A stretch of 64,000 nucleotides of DNA, taken from contig NZ_FOIU01000001.1 of the NCBI RefSeq assembly GCF_900111495.1, forward strand, positions 1,612,001 to 1,676,000, given 5' to 3'. How positions within the stretch are numbered: the first letter of the stretch is position 1; each line of letters starts with the position of its first letter. The translations under genes and the position numbers were made by a program. Below are positions 27,406 to 36,461 of the stretch, one piece after another. The DNA is from Chryseobacterium wanjuense. GTDB taxonomy: Bacteria; Bacteroidota; Bacteroidia; Flavobacteriales; Weeksellaceae. The notes under the pieces were generated by a model. The model was not told where the DNA came from, did no database searches, and saw nothing but the letters and a program-made list of their open reading frames with translations.

Positions 27406-28470
27406 ATGAGCAAAAAGCACAACTTTAGCGCAGGACCATGCATTTTACCTCAGGAAGTATTCGAAAAATCGGCACAGGCGATTTTGGATTTCAACGGAAT
27501 CGGACTTTCGCTTCTTGAAATTTCACACAGAAGTAAGGATTTTGTTGCCGTAATGGACGAAGCACGTGCAATTGTAAAAAGATTAATGAATCTTGGTGAC
27601 GACTATGAAGTCTTATATTTAGGAGGTGGTGCCAGCTTGCAGTTTGCGATGGTTCCTTACAATTTGCTTAAAGTGGGCGGAAAAGCTGCTTATCTTGACA
27701 CAGGAACCTGGGCAGCCGGAGCTATTAAAGAAGCAAAAAAATTAGGAACAGTAGACGTTGTAGGCTCATCAAAAGAAGAAAACTACTCTTTTATCCCGAA
27801 AGGTTATACAGTGGGTTCAGAATACGATTATTTTCACTGTACGTCCAATAATACCATCTACGGAACTCAAATGAAGTCTTTCCCGGAAGTGGATACTTTA
27901 ATGGTTTGTGACATGAGTTCTGATATCTTCTCAAGACAGCTTGATTTTTCAAAATTTGATTTGATCTACGCCGGAGCTCAGAAAAATATGGGGCCTGCAG
28001 GAGTCACTTTAGTAGTTGTAAAAAAAGAAATTCTTGGAAAAACAGGAAGAGAAAATATGCTTTCAATGCTTGACTATTCTCAACATATTGCTAAAGAATC
28101 GATGTACAACACGCCGCCGGTTTTCCCTGTTTATGCGTCTTTACTGACGTTACAACATTTGGAAAACAATGGTGGAATTGCCGCTGCTGAAGGAAGAAAT
28201 GAAGCAAAAGCAAAACTTTTATACGACGAAATCGACAGCAATCCATTGTTTGAAACATTCTGTGTGAAAGAAGATCGTTCGTTAATGAATGTTTCTTTCA
28301 AATTAATAGACGAAAGCAAAAAAGAAGAATTCGACAACGCATGGAAAGCTGCAGGAATCAGCGGGCTGAACGGACACAGAAGTTTGGGCGGTTACAGAGC
28401 AAGTTTATACAATGCTCTACCGATTGAAAGTGTACAGGTCTTGGTGGATGTCATGAAGTCAATTAAGTAA
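27406..28470 (+). CDS. serC: Phosphoserine aminotransferase SerC
   Basis: This 354-residue class V aminotransferase makes 3-phosphoserine from 3-phosphohydroxypyruvate. It has KHNFSAGPCILP at the N-terminus, LGGGASLQFAMVPYN, CDMSSDIFSR, and the PLP lysine in YAGAQKNMGPAG. The C-terminus HRSLGGYRASLYNA binds the substrate phosphate. It is followed by serA and a DUF1015 gene, forming a serine biosynthesis cluster. Confidence 0.96.
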   Translation: MSKKHNFSAGPCILPQEVFEKSAQAILDFNGIGLSLLEISHRSKDFVAVMDEARAIVKRLMNLGDDYEVLYLGGGASLQFAMVPYNLLKVGGKAAYLDTGTWAAGAIKEAKKLGTVDVVGSSKEENYSFIPKGYTVGSEYDYFHCTSNNTIYGTQMKSFPEVDTLMVCDMSSDIFSRQLDFSKFDLIYAGAQKNMGPAGVTLVVVKKEILGKTGRENMLSMLDYSQHIAKESMYNTPPVFPVYASLLTLQHLENNGGIAAAEGRNEAKAKLLYDEIDSNPLFETFCVKEDRSLMNVSFKLIDESKKEEFDNAWKAAGISGLNGHRSLGGYRASLYNALPIESVQVLVDVMKSIK

Positions 28471-28594
28471 TTTAAAGATTTAAAAATCAAACATTTAAAG
28501 ATTATTGAGTATTATTTTAAATTTTCTTAATTTGCGCAACTATTTAAATTTTTAAATAACGCAGTCTTTAAATTTTTAAATTAAATAAAAAACC

Positions 28595-29560
28595 ATGAAA
28601 GTTTTAGCTAACGACGGAATTTCGAAAGCGGGAGAACAGGCATTGAAAGATGCAGGAATTGAAGTGCTGGACAACAGAGTTGCACAGGATCATGTGATTA
28701 ATTTCATAAACGAAAACAATGTAGACGTTCTTCTGGTAAGAAGTGCTACAAAGGTAAAACAGGATGTGATTGATGCTTGCCCAAGCTTGAAAATTATCGG
28801 AAGAGGAGGCATCGGAATGGATAATATCGATGTAGAATATGCAAAAAGTAAAGGGATTAAAGTCATCAATACCCCGACTGCATCTTCAAAATCGGTGGCC
28901 GAATTGGTTTTCGGACATTTCTTTTCTCTGGCAAGATTCCTTCACGAATCCAACAGATTGATGCCATTGGAAGGAGAAACCCATTTCAATGCCATGAAAA
29001 AATCGTTCAGCAAAGCGTACGAACTTTCAGGGAAAACGTTAGGAGTTATCGGGTTTGGAAGTATCGGTCAGGAAGTGGTGAAGATGGGAATTGCTTTAGG
29101 AATGAAGGTTAAAGTGTTAACAAGAAAACCTAAAACGGAAGTTCTTACGTTAAGTTTTTTCGACGGACAGTCGGTGAACTTTGAGATTACTTCCACCAAT
29201 GATATGGATGCTTTCCTGAAGGATGCAGATTTTATCAGTATTAATACTCCGAAAACGAACGAATATATCATAGACACGCCTCAGTTTGAGAAAATGAAAG
29301 ATGGAGTCTATATTGTAAATACTGCAAGAGGTGGAGTCATCAATGAAGTTGCTCTGATTGATTTTATAGAATCGGAAAAAGTAGCGGGAGCCGCACTGGA
29401 TGTTTTTGAAAAAGAACCTAATCCGGAAGTACTTATACTTATGAATCCTGCCCTGTCACTTTCTCCGCACGTCGGAGGAAATACGGTGGATGCGCAGGAG
29501 AAAATAGGAGTCGAACTTGCAGAACAAATTATTAAGCTTAAAAAAGAAACTATACAATAA
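28595..29560 (+). CDS. serA: D-3-phosphoglycerate dehydrogenase (short form)
   Basis: This 321-residue NAD-dependent 2-hydroxyacid dehydrogenase oxidises 3-phosphoglycerate in serine synthesis. It shows VRSATKV (substrate), the Rossmann motif GVIGFGSIGQEV, NTARGGVINEVAL with the catalytic arginine, and LSPHVGGNTVDAQEK with the catalytic histidine. It has no C-terminal ACT domain, so the usual serine feedback site is missing, as in other short SerA forms. It sits between serC and DUF1015; the 124-nt gap to serC is AT-rich with small internal repeats. Confidence 0.92.
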   Translation: MKVLANDGISKAGEQALKDAGIEVLDNRVAQDHVINFINENNVDVLLVRSATKVKQDVIDACPSLKIIGRGGIGMDNIDVEYAKSKGIKVINTPTASSKSVAELVFGHFFSLARFLHESNRLMPLEGETHFNAMKKSFSKAYELSGKTLGVIGFGSIGQEVVKMGIALGMKVKVLTRKPKTEVLTLSFFDGQSVNFEITSTNDMDAFLKDADFISINTPKTNEYIIDTPQFEKMKDGVYIVNTARGGVINEVALIDFIESEKVAGAALDVFEKEPNPEVLILMNPALSLSPHVGGNTVDAQEKIGVELAEQIIKLKKETIQ

Positions 29561-29563
29561 AAT

Positions 29564-30808
29564 ATGCCTGTTTTTAAACCTTTCCGTGGAATAAGACCTC
29601 ATAAAGACTATGAAAGCACCTTCCCTACTCATCCTTTGGACAATTTTACACAGGAAGAAATAGCGGAGAAAGCCCAAGTTGAAAACACTTACATCAACAT
29701 GATAAAACCGTATGTTGTAAGTAAATCCAAAGATATTGACCGGAATCTAAGGAAAATCCGGTCGACATTCGAAGAGCTTCTGGACGAAAACAAACTCGTA
29801 CAGGATAATTCGGCGTACTATCTTTATGAGCAGATCTATCCCAGCAAACAGGTTTTCAGAGGACTTCTCGGGCTGGCAAGTATCGAAGATTTCTGGAGTG
29901 GTAAAATCAAAAGACATGAAAGTACAATTCCCCAAAAGAAGGAAAAGCTGGCTCATTACCTTGAAAAAGTAAACCTTCAGGCGGAACCTGTACTGCTTAC
30001 CTACCCTGCCAATTCTAAGATCGAATTGCTGATGAACCATGAAGAAAAGAATGTTCCGATCTTCAACCATGTAGATTCTAAAGGAATCAGACATAAAATC
30101 TGGAGAATCGACAACCGTTTGAAACTTCAGCAGTTTAAGGAAGTTATCGACCAGATCGACTCTTTCTACATCGCAGACGGACACCACAGAATCGGATCTA
30201 CCGCGCTGAATGCCAAATATCATAAAGATAAAAATAAAAGACATAACGGTACCGAGCTTTACAATTTCGTGTACAGTTTCATAGTTTCCAACCAGTCTAT
30301 TAAAATCCACGACTACAACAGAGTTGTGACCGATCTTAATGGCCTGTCGAGTGAAGTGTTTCTGAAAGAATTGGAAAAATATTTTTTAATTCACGAAAAA
30401 GGAGAAACGGCATATTACCCTTCTCAGAAATTCCACCTTTCGATGTATCTGGACGGGAAATTTTATTCTCTTCACGTAAAGCACGATCTGCGTTCAAAGG
30501 AAATGTCTCTGGATAATCTGGATCATCATCTTCTGGACAAATATATTTTTAAGGATATTTTAAAAATTGAAGATCCGGACAGTTCAGAAAAAATTTCTTA
30601 TATAAAAGGAACTTCAACCATTGAAGGAATCAACCAGATCAAAGAAAAAATCGACAGCGGAGAAGGAAAAGTAGGATTCGGAATTTTTCCTGTAAGTTTT
30701 AATGATATGATTAAAATTTCAGATTTAAAACTGAGTATGCCTCCAAAATGTACATTTATCGAGCCAAAACTCGTTACTGCATTGTTAATGTATGATATGA
30801 AACCTTAA
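29564..30808 (+). CDS. DUF1015 family protein
   Basis: This 414-residue protein of unknown function begins PVFKPFRGIRP and has the family hallmark FYIADGHHRIGSTALN (about 203-218) and a conserved SYIKGTSTIEGINQI. It starts 3 nt after serA. The same serC-serA-DUF1015 order occurs in many bacteria, so a role in serine metabolism or phosphoester repair is likely, but none is proven. Confidence 0.9.
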   Translation: MPVFKPFRGIRPHKDYESTFPTHPLDNFTQEEIAEKAQVENTYINMIKPYVVSKSKDIDRNLRKIRSTFEELLDENKLVQDNSAYYLYEQIYPSKQVFRGLLGLASIEDFWSGKIKRHESTIPQKKEKLAHYLEKVNLQAEPVLLTYPANSKIELLMNHEEKNVPIFNHVDSKGIRHKIWRIDNRLKLQQFKEVIDQIDSFYIADGHHRIGSTALNAKYHKDKNKRHNGTELYNFVYSFIVSNQSIKIHDYNRVVTDLNGLSSEVFLKELEKYFLIHEKGETAYYPSQKFHLSMYLDGKFYSLHVKHDLRSKEMSLDNLDHHLLDKYIFKDILKIEDPDSSEKISYIKGTSTIEGINQIKEKIDSGEGKVGFGIFPVSFNDMIKISDLKLSMPPKCTFIEPKLVTALLMYDMKP

Positions 30809-30863
30809 AAAATTACTATTTTTTCCCTACTTTTATCACGGAAAAAGAAAAGGTAAATAAAAA

Positions 30864-32270
30864 ATGAAAAAAATCTTCATTATAATTCCACTCTTTTTGG
30901 GTGGATTTTTATTTTCTCAAAAAAAACCTCAGAAAAAACCGGCAAAAAAGACAACGGTCGCTGCAAAATTCAACTATCATGATGAATTTAAAAAGATTTC
31001 AGACGAAATCATGACCAACGGAACCGCATATAATAACCTTGGAGAACTCACGAAAGGGATCGGATCCCGTTTCAGCGCTACTCCCGGCTATACAAAAGCC
31101 GTAGAATGGGCAGAAAAAAAGTTTAAGGAGATCGGCATTGAAATGATTTGGAGACAGGAAGCAAAAGCTCCGGTCTGGATCAGGGGAAAAGAATCTTTGC
31201 AGATAAAAGCAGGAAACGGAGACTGGAAAAACATCAGAATGTTATCTTTCGGAAACTCGGAAGGAACTGGTGGAAAAGATCTTACCGGAGAAATTGTTTT
31301 AATTAACAGCACTTCTGAGCTTAATGCCTTATCCGTAGGACAATTAAAAGACAAAATCGTCTTCGTGAATCTTCCGATGGATCCGAAAATCATCAACACC
31401 AGCGATTCATATTTAATTACTGCAAAATCAAAATTAATTTCCGCTTCTGTGATTGCTAAAACAGGAGCAAAAGCTTTAATTATAAGATCTTTAACGACCG
31501 CTAATGACGATATACCCCATGCTAAAATGATCTACTATGAGCCAGATGATAAGGTGAAAATTCCTGCTTTATCGATCGGGGTAAGATCTGCGGACGAACT
31601 TGAAAAGCTATTAAAAAAGCAAAAAGTCATCGCAAAGCTCAACATGACCGCCGAATCAAAAGGCGACACTACCAATCCGAATATCATTGCTGAAATTCCG
31701 GGTAAAAAAGATTCTAAAGTGATTCTTTTGGGAGCCCAGCTCGATTCCTGGGATTTTGGAGAAGGCGCAATTGACGACGGAACCGGGGTTGTACAATGTA
31801 TCGAAGTTTTAAGAACATTAAAAGCACTTGGCTTTGAAAATAATCATACAATCAGGGTTGTACTGTTTGCCAACAGTGAAAACGGCGGACAGGGACGCGA
31901 AATGTATGCTGCCTATGTAAAGAAAAAAGAGGAAAAGCATATTTTTGCTTTGGGAACGGATGCAGGAGGCTACTCACCAAGAGGATTTTCACTGGATATG
32001 TCGCCACAAAGAAGAAGATTGATTTTTCCATGGAAAGAATATTTCCTTCCTTACGGGGTTTATGATTTTGACCAGACAGATGCCATTCAGGATGTTTCTC
32101 CTCTGAAAAAGCTGGATATTCCTTTGGCTGAGCTCGTTGTAGACACCCAAAGATATTTCGATTACCACCACTCTGTAGAAGATACTTTCGACAAAGTAAA
32201 CAAGAGAGAGCTTCTTCTAGGTGCAGTTGCCATGACACAAATGATCTTTATGATTGATAAAAATTGGTAG
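30864..32270 (+). CDS. M28-family peptidase homologue, predicted inactive
   Basis: This 468-residue protein has a signal peptide (to about FSQ19), a Lys/Pro-rich stretch, a PA-domain-like insert (about 140-250) and an M28 aminopeptidase fold. Compared with its neighbour it has GAQLDS where the zinc-binding GGHLDS stands (Gln292 for His), and ANSENG in place of ANEENG (Ser338 for the catalytic Glu). The bridging Asp (DDGTG), the later Asp (GTDAGG) and the C-terminal HH (435-436) remain. The open frame is intact, so this looks like a pseudoenzyme, not a broken gene. It lies one base upstream of the intact copy. Confidence 0.85.
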   Translation: MKKIFIIIPLFLGGFLFSQKKPQKKPAKKTTVAAKFNYHDEFKKISDEIMTNGTAYNNLGELTKGIGSRFSATPGYTKAVEWAEKKFKEIGIEMIWRQEAKAPVWIRGKESLQIKAGNGDWKNIRMLSFGNSEGTGGKDLTGEIVLINSTSELNALSVGQLKDKIVFVNLPMDPKIINTSDSYLITAKSKLISASVIAKTGAKALIIRSLTTANDDIPHAKMIYYEPDDKVKIPALSIGVRSADELEKLLKKQKVIAKLNMTAESKGDTTNPNIIAEIPGKKDSKVILLGAQLDSWDFGEGAIDDGTGVVQCIEVLRTLKALGFENNHTIRVVLFANSENGGQGREMYAAYVKKKEEKHIFALGTDAGGYSPRGFSLDMSPQRRRLIFPWKEYFLPYGVYDFDQTDAIQDVSPLKKLDIPLAELVVDTQRYFDYHHSVEDTFDKVNKRELLLGAVAMTQMIFMIDKNW

Positions 32271-32271
32271 A

Positions 32272-33627
32272 ATGAAAAAGATATTAGGAACGTCATTACT
32301 TCTTCTGAGCATTACAATTTTTGGCCAGACAAAGCAGGACTCCATACAATTTGCAGAAATTTCTAAAGAAATTCTGAATAACGGTAAAAGTTACACCGAA
32401 TTAAAAGATTTAACTAAAAATATCGGTCACCGTTTGAGCGGTTCCGAAGCGTATGAAAAGTCCGTAAAATGGGCAGAACAAAAGCTCCGTGAAGCCGGTG
32501 CTGACAAAGTATGGCTTCAGGAAGTCATGATTCCGGTTTGGGTAAGAGGAAAAGAATCTTTACAGATAAAAACCCAGGACGGAAAATGGAGAAACCTGAA
32601 AATGCTCTCTCTGGGAAATTCAGAAGGAACAGGCGGAAAAGATATTTCCGGAGAAATTATCATGGTAAAATCTCTTGAAGAATACGAAAAACTTCCTAAT
32701 GAAAAGGTAAAAGATAAGATTGTTTTCTTCAACTACCCTTTTAGTCAGACTTTCATCGAAACTTTTAAAGGATATGGTGATGCGGCAAAATATAGGGTGA
32801 ATGCAGCTTCTCTGGCTGCGAAAAAAGGAGGAAAATTTGCAATCATACGTTCACTTTCTTCGGCTTTTGACGATGTGCCACACACAGGAGCGATGCGTTA
32901 TGAAAACGACAATAAAATCCCGGCTGTTGCGATTGGAAACACCACTGCGGATGAATTGGAAGTACTTTTAAAATCTCAAAAAATAACCGCAAAACTGAAC
33001 TCCAACTGCGGAATGAAAGGGGAAAAACTTTCCCATTCCGTGATTGGTGAAATTACTGGTAAAAAGGATAAAAATGTCATCGTTGTTGGCGGTCACCTTG
33101 ATTCCTGGGATGTTGGCGAAGGCGCACATGATGACGGAGCCGGAATTGTTCAGAGTATTGAAGTGTTGAGGACTTTCAAAAAAATGGGAATTCCGAATAA
33201 CCATACCATTCGTGTTGTTTGTTTTGCCAATGAAGAAAATGGCTTAAAAGGAGGCATCCAATATGGGAAAACAGCGAAAGATAATAATGAAAAACACCTT
33301 TTCGCGATAGAATCTGATGCAGGAGGTTTCGCTCCGAGAGGAGTTTCCCTGGAAATGGACGATGAAAAAAGAAAGCAGATCAAATCATGGTCTAATTTGT
33401 TTTTTCCTTATGGGGTTTATCACTTTGAAGGTACCTATTCCGGTGCGGATATCAGTCCTCTTCATGCCATGGGTGTTCCTACGGCAGAGCTGGTTCCGGA
33501 TTCTCAACGGTATTTCGACATCCATCACACAGTGGAAGATACTTTCGACAAGGTCAACCGAAGAGAATTGCTGCTGGGCGCCGTTGCCATGACGCAGCTT
33601 ATTTATATGATTGATAAGAATTGGTAA
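32272..33627 (+). CDS. M28-family zinc aminopeptidase/carboxypeptidase, periplasmic
   Basis: This 451-residue peptidase has a signal peptide (to about FGQ19) and a PA-like insert. The full M28 zinc set is present: GGHLDSWD (His275), AHDDGAG (Asp287/288), FANEENG (catalytic Glu321, ligand Glu322), ESDAGG (Asp349) and IHHTVED (His418/419). The start is MKKILGTSLL, one base after the stop of the preceding paralogue; an in-frame ATG six codons earlier overlaps that gene. About half the residues are shared with the upstream copy, so a tandem duplication is clear. Confidence 0.92.
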   Translation: MKKILGTSLLLLSITIFGQTKQDSIQFAEISKEILNNGKSYTELKDLTKNIGHRLSGSEAYEKSVKWAEQKLREAGADKVWLQEVMIPVWVRGKESLQIKTQDGKWRNLKMLSLGNSEGTGGKDISGEIIMVKSLEEYEKLPNEKVKDKIVFFNYPFSQTFIETFKGYGDAAKYRVNAASLAAKKGGKFAIIRSLSSAFDDVPHTGAMRYENDNKIPAVAIGNTTADELEVLLKSQKITAKLNSNCGMKGEKLSHSVIGEITGKKDKNVIVVGGHLDSWDVGEGAHDDGAGIVQSIEVLRTFKKMGIPNNHTIRVVCFANEENGLKGGIQYGKTAKDNNEKHLFAIESDAGGFAPRGVSLEMDDEKRKQIKSWSNLFFPYGVYHFEGTYSGADISPLHAMGVPTAELVPDSQRYFDIHHTVEDTFDKVNRRELLLGAVAMTQLIYMIDKNW

Positions 33628-33632
33628 TATGT

Positions 33633-33658
33633 AACCGCCTTTTAGGGGCGGTTTTTTT
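33633..33658 (+). terminator. Rho-independent terminator after the M28 pair
   Basis: AACCGCC pairs with GGCGGTT and is followed by a T-run of seven. Confidence 0.88.
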
Positions 33659-33686
33659 GTACTTTTTAATCCTATTTGTTACTCTC

Positions 33687-33755
33687 CTGTCATTCCAACA
33701 AAGGAGGAATCTATTTGTAGTAGATACTTCGACTGATCCACGCTCAGCATGACAG
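33687..33755. repeat. 69-nt inverted-end repeat, copy A
   Basis: It is bounded by CTGTCAT and ATGACAG and contains AACAAAGGAGGAAT and TTTGTAGTAGAT. Copy B at 33920-33988 has the same length and differs at only about eight positions. Confidence 0.75.
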
Positions 33756-33919
33756 CGTTATGTCTTTCTGGAAGGATCTGTATGGTTGAAAGGATATTGA
33801 TTGATAATTTAATTGTTTTGTTTTTCTAACTGTATCATTGAGATTCTTTCAGAATGACAAAAAAAGTGTGGCTATTAGTTTTGTTTTAATTGTTTGTTGG
33901 AATTCTTTCATATCTTCCG

Positions 33920-33988
33920 CTGTCATTCCAACAAAGGAGGAATTTATTTGTAGTAGATGCTTCGACTGCTTCGCGCTCGGCATGACAG
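33920..33988. repeat. 69-nt inverted-end repeat, copy B
   Basis: It has the same ends, length and orientation as copy A. Most differences lie in the region after TACTTCGACTG/TGCTTCGACTG. The complementary ends can form a hairpin in DNA or RNA. Confidence 0.75.
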
Positions 33989-34118
33989 TGTGGATGTTTT
34001 TTCTTGTAAAAATTTGGTTATTACTGTGTTACAGACTAAAAATGACAGTTAAAAACGCCTGATAAAAAATGGGAAATATATCTTAACGATTTCATAATTC
34101 ATATAGAAAAAAGGTATT

Positions 34119-34134
34119 TGGCATGATAATGGCT
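34119..34134 (+). promoter_or_regulatory. Sigma54-type promoter before the DUF6261 gene
   Basis: TGGCATG-ATAA-TGGCT matches the -24/-12 consensus TGGCAYG-N4-TTGCW with one mismatch. GG (34120-34121) and GC (34132-34133) are exactly 10 nt apart. The predicted start near 34145 leaves a leader of about 32 nt before the ATG. Confidence 0.6.
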
Positions 34135-34176
34135 AATTAAAATCACGAAAAAAAATTAAAAAAACACACTTTAACG

Positions 34177-34902
34177 ATGAAAAAATTGACATCGGTGGAT
34201 CTTTCACGGTTACACCATGCAGAGTTTGGACAATTCATTGTCCGTCTCTTCGAAGATTTCAGCAACTCAGGTTTAAACGCCAATACTGATGAGGATTTTA
34301 AAAGAATGTTTACGAATATTCAGGCTCAGATCCCGGTTTACACTGCTGCTCTCGATCAGATAAAAGCTAATGATGAATCGGCGAGAATGGCTGATGCAGA
34401 TAAGATACGCGATGCGGATCTACGGGCGTTGCGCGATGCTTTAAAACCATACAGGAATGCAAAAACCCAAACAGAGAAAGATGCCTATAACACAGTAAAA
34501 CTATTGCTGAACGAGTACAAAAATGTACAGCACGCATCTTACGAAGAAGAAACCAGCAAGCTGAATATACTTGTTGAAAAACTTCTCTCTTCAGAATACA
34601 GCTTCCATGTGTCTGCATTGGGGATTGTGAAATTTGCGAATCACCTGTCTGATTCTAATGCCGCATTCAACACAATTTTTGCAAGGCGCACTTATCAGAC
34701 ATCACAACAGCCGACATTCGACGTGAAGGCATTGAGGAAAATCCTCACCCACGACTATAAACAGATGACGAACTACATCGTAACCTTAGCCAACGTAAAA
34801 GACCAGGTTTTTTACAAAGATGTATTAACCGTCATCAACAATGTGAGAAACTATTTTTCGAATATTATCCTTTCGAGAAATGGTATTAAAAAAAAAGTTT
34901 AA
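34177..34902 (+). CDS. DUF6261 family protein
   Basis: This 241-residue protein is largely helical and soluble with no signal peptide. It begins LTSVDLSRLHHAEFGQFI, a start that recurs in the DUF6261 family of Bacteroidota. There are no catalytic motifs. The middle (about 60-125) is rich in charged residues and may be a coiled coil. It seems to be expressed from a sigma54-type promoter and is followed 16 nt later by a small membrane protein. The function is unknown. Confidence 0.8.
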   Translation: MKKLTSVDLSRLHHAEFGQFIVRLFEDFSNSGLNANTDEDFKRMFTNIQAQIPVYTAALDQIKANDESARMADADKIRDADLRALRDALKPYRNAKTQTEKDAYNTVKLLLNEYKNVQHASYEEETSKLNILVEKLLSSEYSFHVSALGIVKFANHLSDSNAAFNTIFARRTYQTSQQPTFDVKALRKILTHDYKQMTNYIVTLANVKDQVFYKDVLTVINNVRNYFSNIILSRNGIKKKV

Positions 34903-34918
34903 CAATTTAAAGTAATTT

Positions 34919-35176
34919 ATGATGAAGAATTTAATGGAAACAATGTTTAGGAATCAGGAAGATTCTATGAAAATGAAAGTTTGGAGTATTATTTTATTAA
35001 TTGGATTTGCACTGCTTTCAGTGCTTGTATTTGTCTCAAAGATCAGTTTTAACAATATTATGATTTACCTGATCGCTTTTGCAGCTTATATCGGTTTCAG
35101 TTTTATGTTTATTAATTCTTTAATGGAAAAGCACAGCGTAATGCAGAGCAAAAAAAGAATGAACAGACACTCATAA
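34919..35176 (+). CDS. Small two-TM membrane protein
   Basis: This 85-residue protein has two hydrophobic segments (about 21-39 and 47-67), a charged N-terminus and a basic C-terminus (SKKRMNRHS). Two ATGs lie in a row at the start; either may be used. It is probably co-transcribed with the DUF6261 gene. I do not recognise a family. Confidence 0.6.
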   Translation: MMKNLMETMFRNQEDSMKMKVWSIILLIGFALLSVLVFVSKISFNNIMIYLIAFAAYIGFSFMFINSLMEKHSVMQSKKRMNRHS

Positions 35177-35200
35177 CTTTTCAATTATAATTTTTACTAA

Positions 35201-35229
35201 AAAACCACTCTCTTTCGGGAGTGGTTTTT
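35201..35229. terminator. Bidirectional terminator between convergent genes
   Basis: AAAACCACTC pairs with GAGTGGTTTTT around TCTTTCGG. It has A- and T-runs on both sides and could serve both the DUF6261 unit and the convergent protease gene. Confidence 0.88.
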
Positions 35230-35244
35230 GTATGCCGTTAGGTT

Positions 35245-36408
35245 TTACTGTAAATATTCTTTCTTTTTCATTGTAACATCTAAAATCTTTCCGTCTCTTT
35301 TTATTTTGATATCAATGGTTTCCTGATCGCGTTCTATCCTGTTGAGGGTGTAATGACAGGCACCGTCCTGATCCAGATTCTCCAGATTGATATTGTTGAT
35401 ACTGATGATGGAATCCCCGATTTTCAAAGGGAAATTGTCTTCTTTAAATACAAATGTCACCACCGGTTTCAGGTCAATAAAACGATAGCTAAACCCGAAA
35501 GTTTCCAGTTTGGCGGGCGTTTCCTTGATTCTTTTCATATAAATCTTGCTGTTTTTCCAGTCGAAAATAAAAGCAAAATCTTTGAAAAATTCGTTTCCGA
35601 TAAGATCCGAACCTCCGGTTGCGATGAGCTGGTTGGGAAAGTTTTTATTGCCCAACGTCATGTCTTCTGCCCTGAAAATATATCCTGCAACAGGTTTTCC
35701 CGCCCCGAAAGCTCCGACAGCACTTGTCCCGAAGGTTTCAACAGCTCGTGTAGCTTTTTTGGAATCAAAATTCTGATCTGCAATTCTCAACCTTCCCGAA
35801 GCGCCTGTATCGAAAGTCAGTTTTATGTTTTTATCTAAAATTTTAGTTTCAATCATCGGAGTTTTTTGGGTCTGCGTCAGAAAAGGAATGGTAATGTCGT
35901 ACCCCGAAAGATCAAAAAGCGACAAATCTTTCGTTGCTTCCAGTGAGTTCTCGGAATAATTGATTCTCCAAAACAACTTGGCCATCTGGTTTGCCCCAAT
36001 CAGTCCGTCAACTTTCAGACAGCCGAGTTCTGCGGAACTGAGATCCAGGACAATGGCTCCGATTTTCTTGAAAACCACATGATCGATGGTCATTTCCGGA
36101 AGTTCCGTAAAGATCTGTTCATGTTTGTTTTTCTGTGAGTCTTTTACTTTGCTTCTGTGTTTTTTCTCAAGGTTCAGTTCTTTGTAGATGGTTTGTGAAA
36201 TGACCGTCGGCGCACCGGAATCAAACAGAAAATTATACATTTTCCCATTGATTGTCACCTTCACAAAAGGAAGTTCATTCGCATAGTTCAGATTAATTTT
36301 CTCAACAGGATTCCGAAGCTGCACTTCCCCATTTTCAAAAAATCTTTTTCCCTGCGCGGAAATCAGAATACTGCAAAAAGCAAAAAACGAACAGAAAATA
36401 TTTTTCAT
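35245..36408 (-). CDS. Retropepsin-like aspartyl protease with PDZ domain, secreted
   Basis: This 387-residue protein has a signal peptide (to about AQG20). Two aspartyl protease lobes carry FLFDSGAPTVIS (Asp63) and LTFDTGASGRL (Asp200). A PDZ-like domain follows (about 300-387; PLKIGDSIISINNINLENLD). The layout matches the aspartyl protease/PDZ family of Bacteroidota, which probably acts in the periplasm or at the cell surface. It stands alone on its strand. Confidence 0.88.
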   Translation of the reverse strand: MKNIFCSFFAFCSILISAQGKRFFENGEVQLRNPVEKINLNYANELPFVKVTINGKMYNFLFDSGAPTVISQTIYKELNLEKKHRSKVKDSQKNKHEQIFTELPEMTIDHVVFKKIGAIVLDLSSAELGCLKVDGLIGANQMAKLFWRINYSENSLEATKDLSLFDLSGYDITIPFLTQTQKTPMIETKILDKNIKLTFDTGASGRLRIADQNFDSKKATRAVETFGTSAVGAFGAGKPVAGYIFRAEDMTLGNKNFPNQLIATGGSDLIGNEFFKDFAFIFDWKNSKIYMKRIKETPAKLETFGFSYRFIDLKPVVTFVFKEDNFPLKIGDSIISINNINLENLDQDGACHYTLNRIERDQETIDIKIKRDGKILDVTMKKKEYLQ

Positions 36409-36461
36409 AAATTATTTTTCATGCGAAAATATCACTATTCATTTTAAGATCATTTAGCTTT

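Larger units (their letters stand above)
33659..34176. other. Intergenic region with tandem repeat elements and a sigma54-like promoter
   Basis: No gene is supported. An open frame over the second repeat copy is composed of repeat sequence and is rejected. The stretch holds two 69-nt inverted-end repeats, a fragment of the same family (GATTCTTTCAGAATGACAAA at 33841-33860), and, near the end, a sigma54-type promoter for the DUF6261 gene. Confidence 0.6.

Noticed and set aside
29747..30310. A 187-codon minus-strand frame inside the DUF1015 gene
   Set aside because: The plus-strand DUF1015 frame has clear family motifs; the antisense frame has none.
30864..32270. First M28 gene as a sequencing artefact or frameshifted copy
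   Set aside because: The frame is intact over 468 codons and only single active-site codons differ, so it is best read as a diverged gene.
33838..34062. A 74-codon plus-strand frame in the intergenic repeat region
   Set aside because: It is made of the 69-nt repeat and surrounding low-complexity sequence; the translated product has no plausible family or start context.
35353..35838. A 161-codon plus-strand frame inside the aspartyl protease gene
   Set aside because: It is antisense to two conserved protease motifs and a PDZ domain; no product is recognised.
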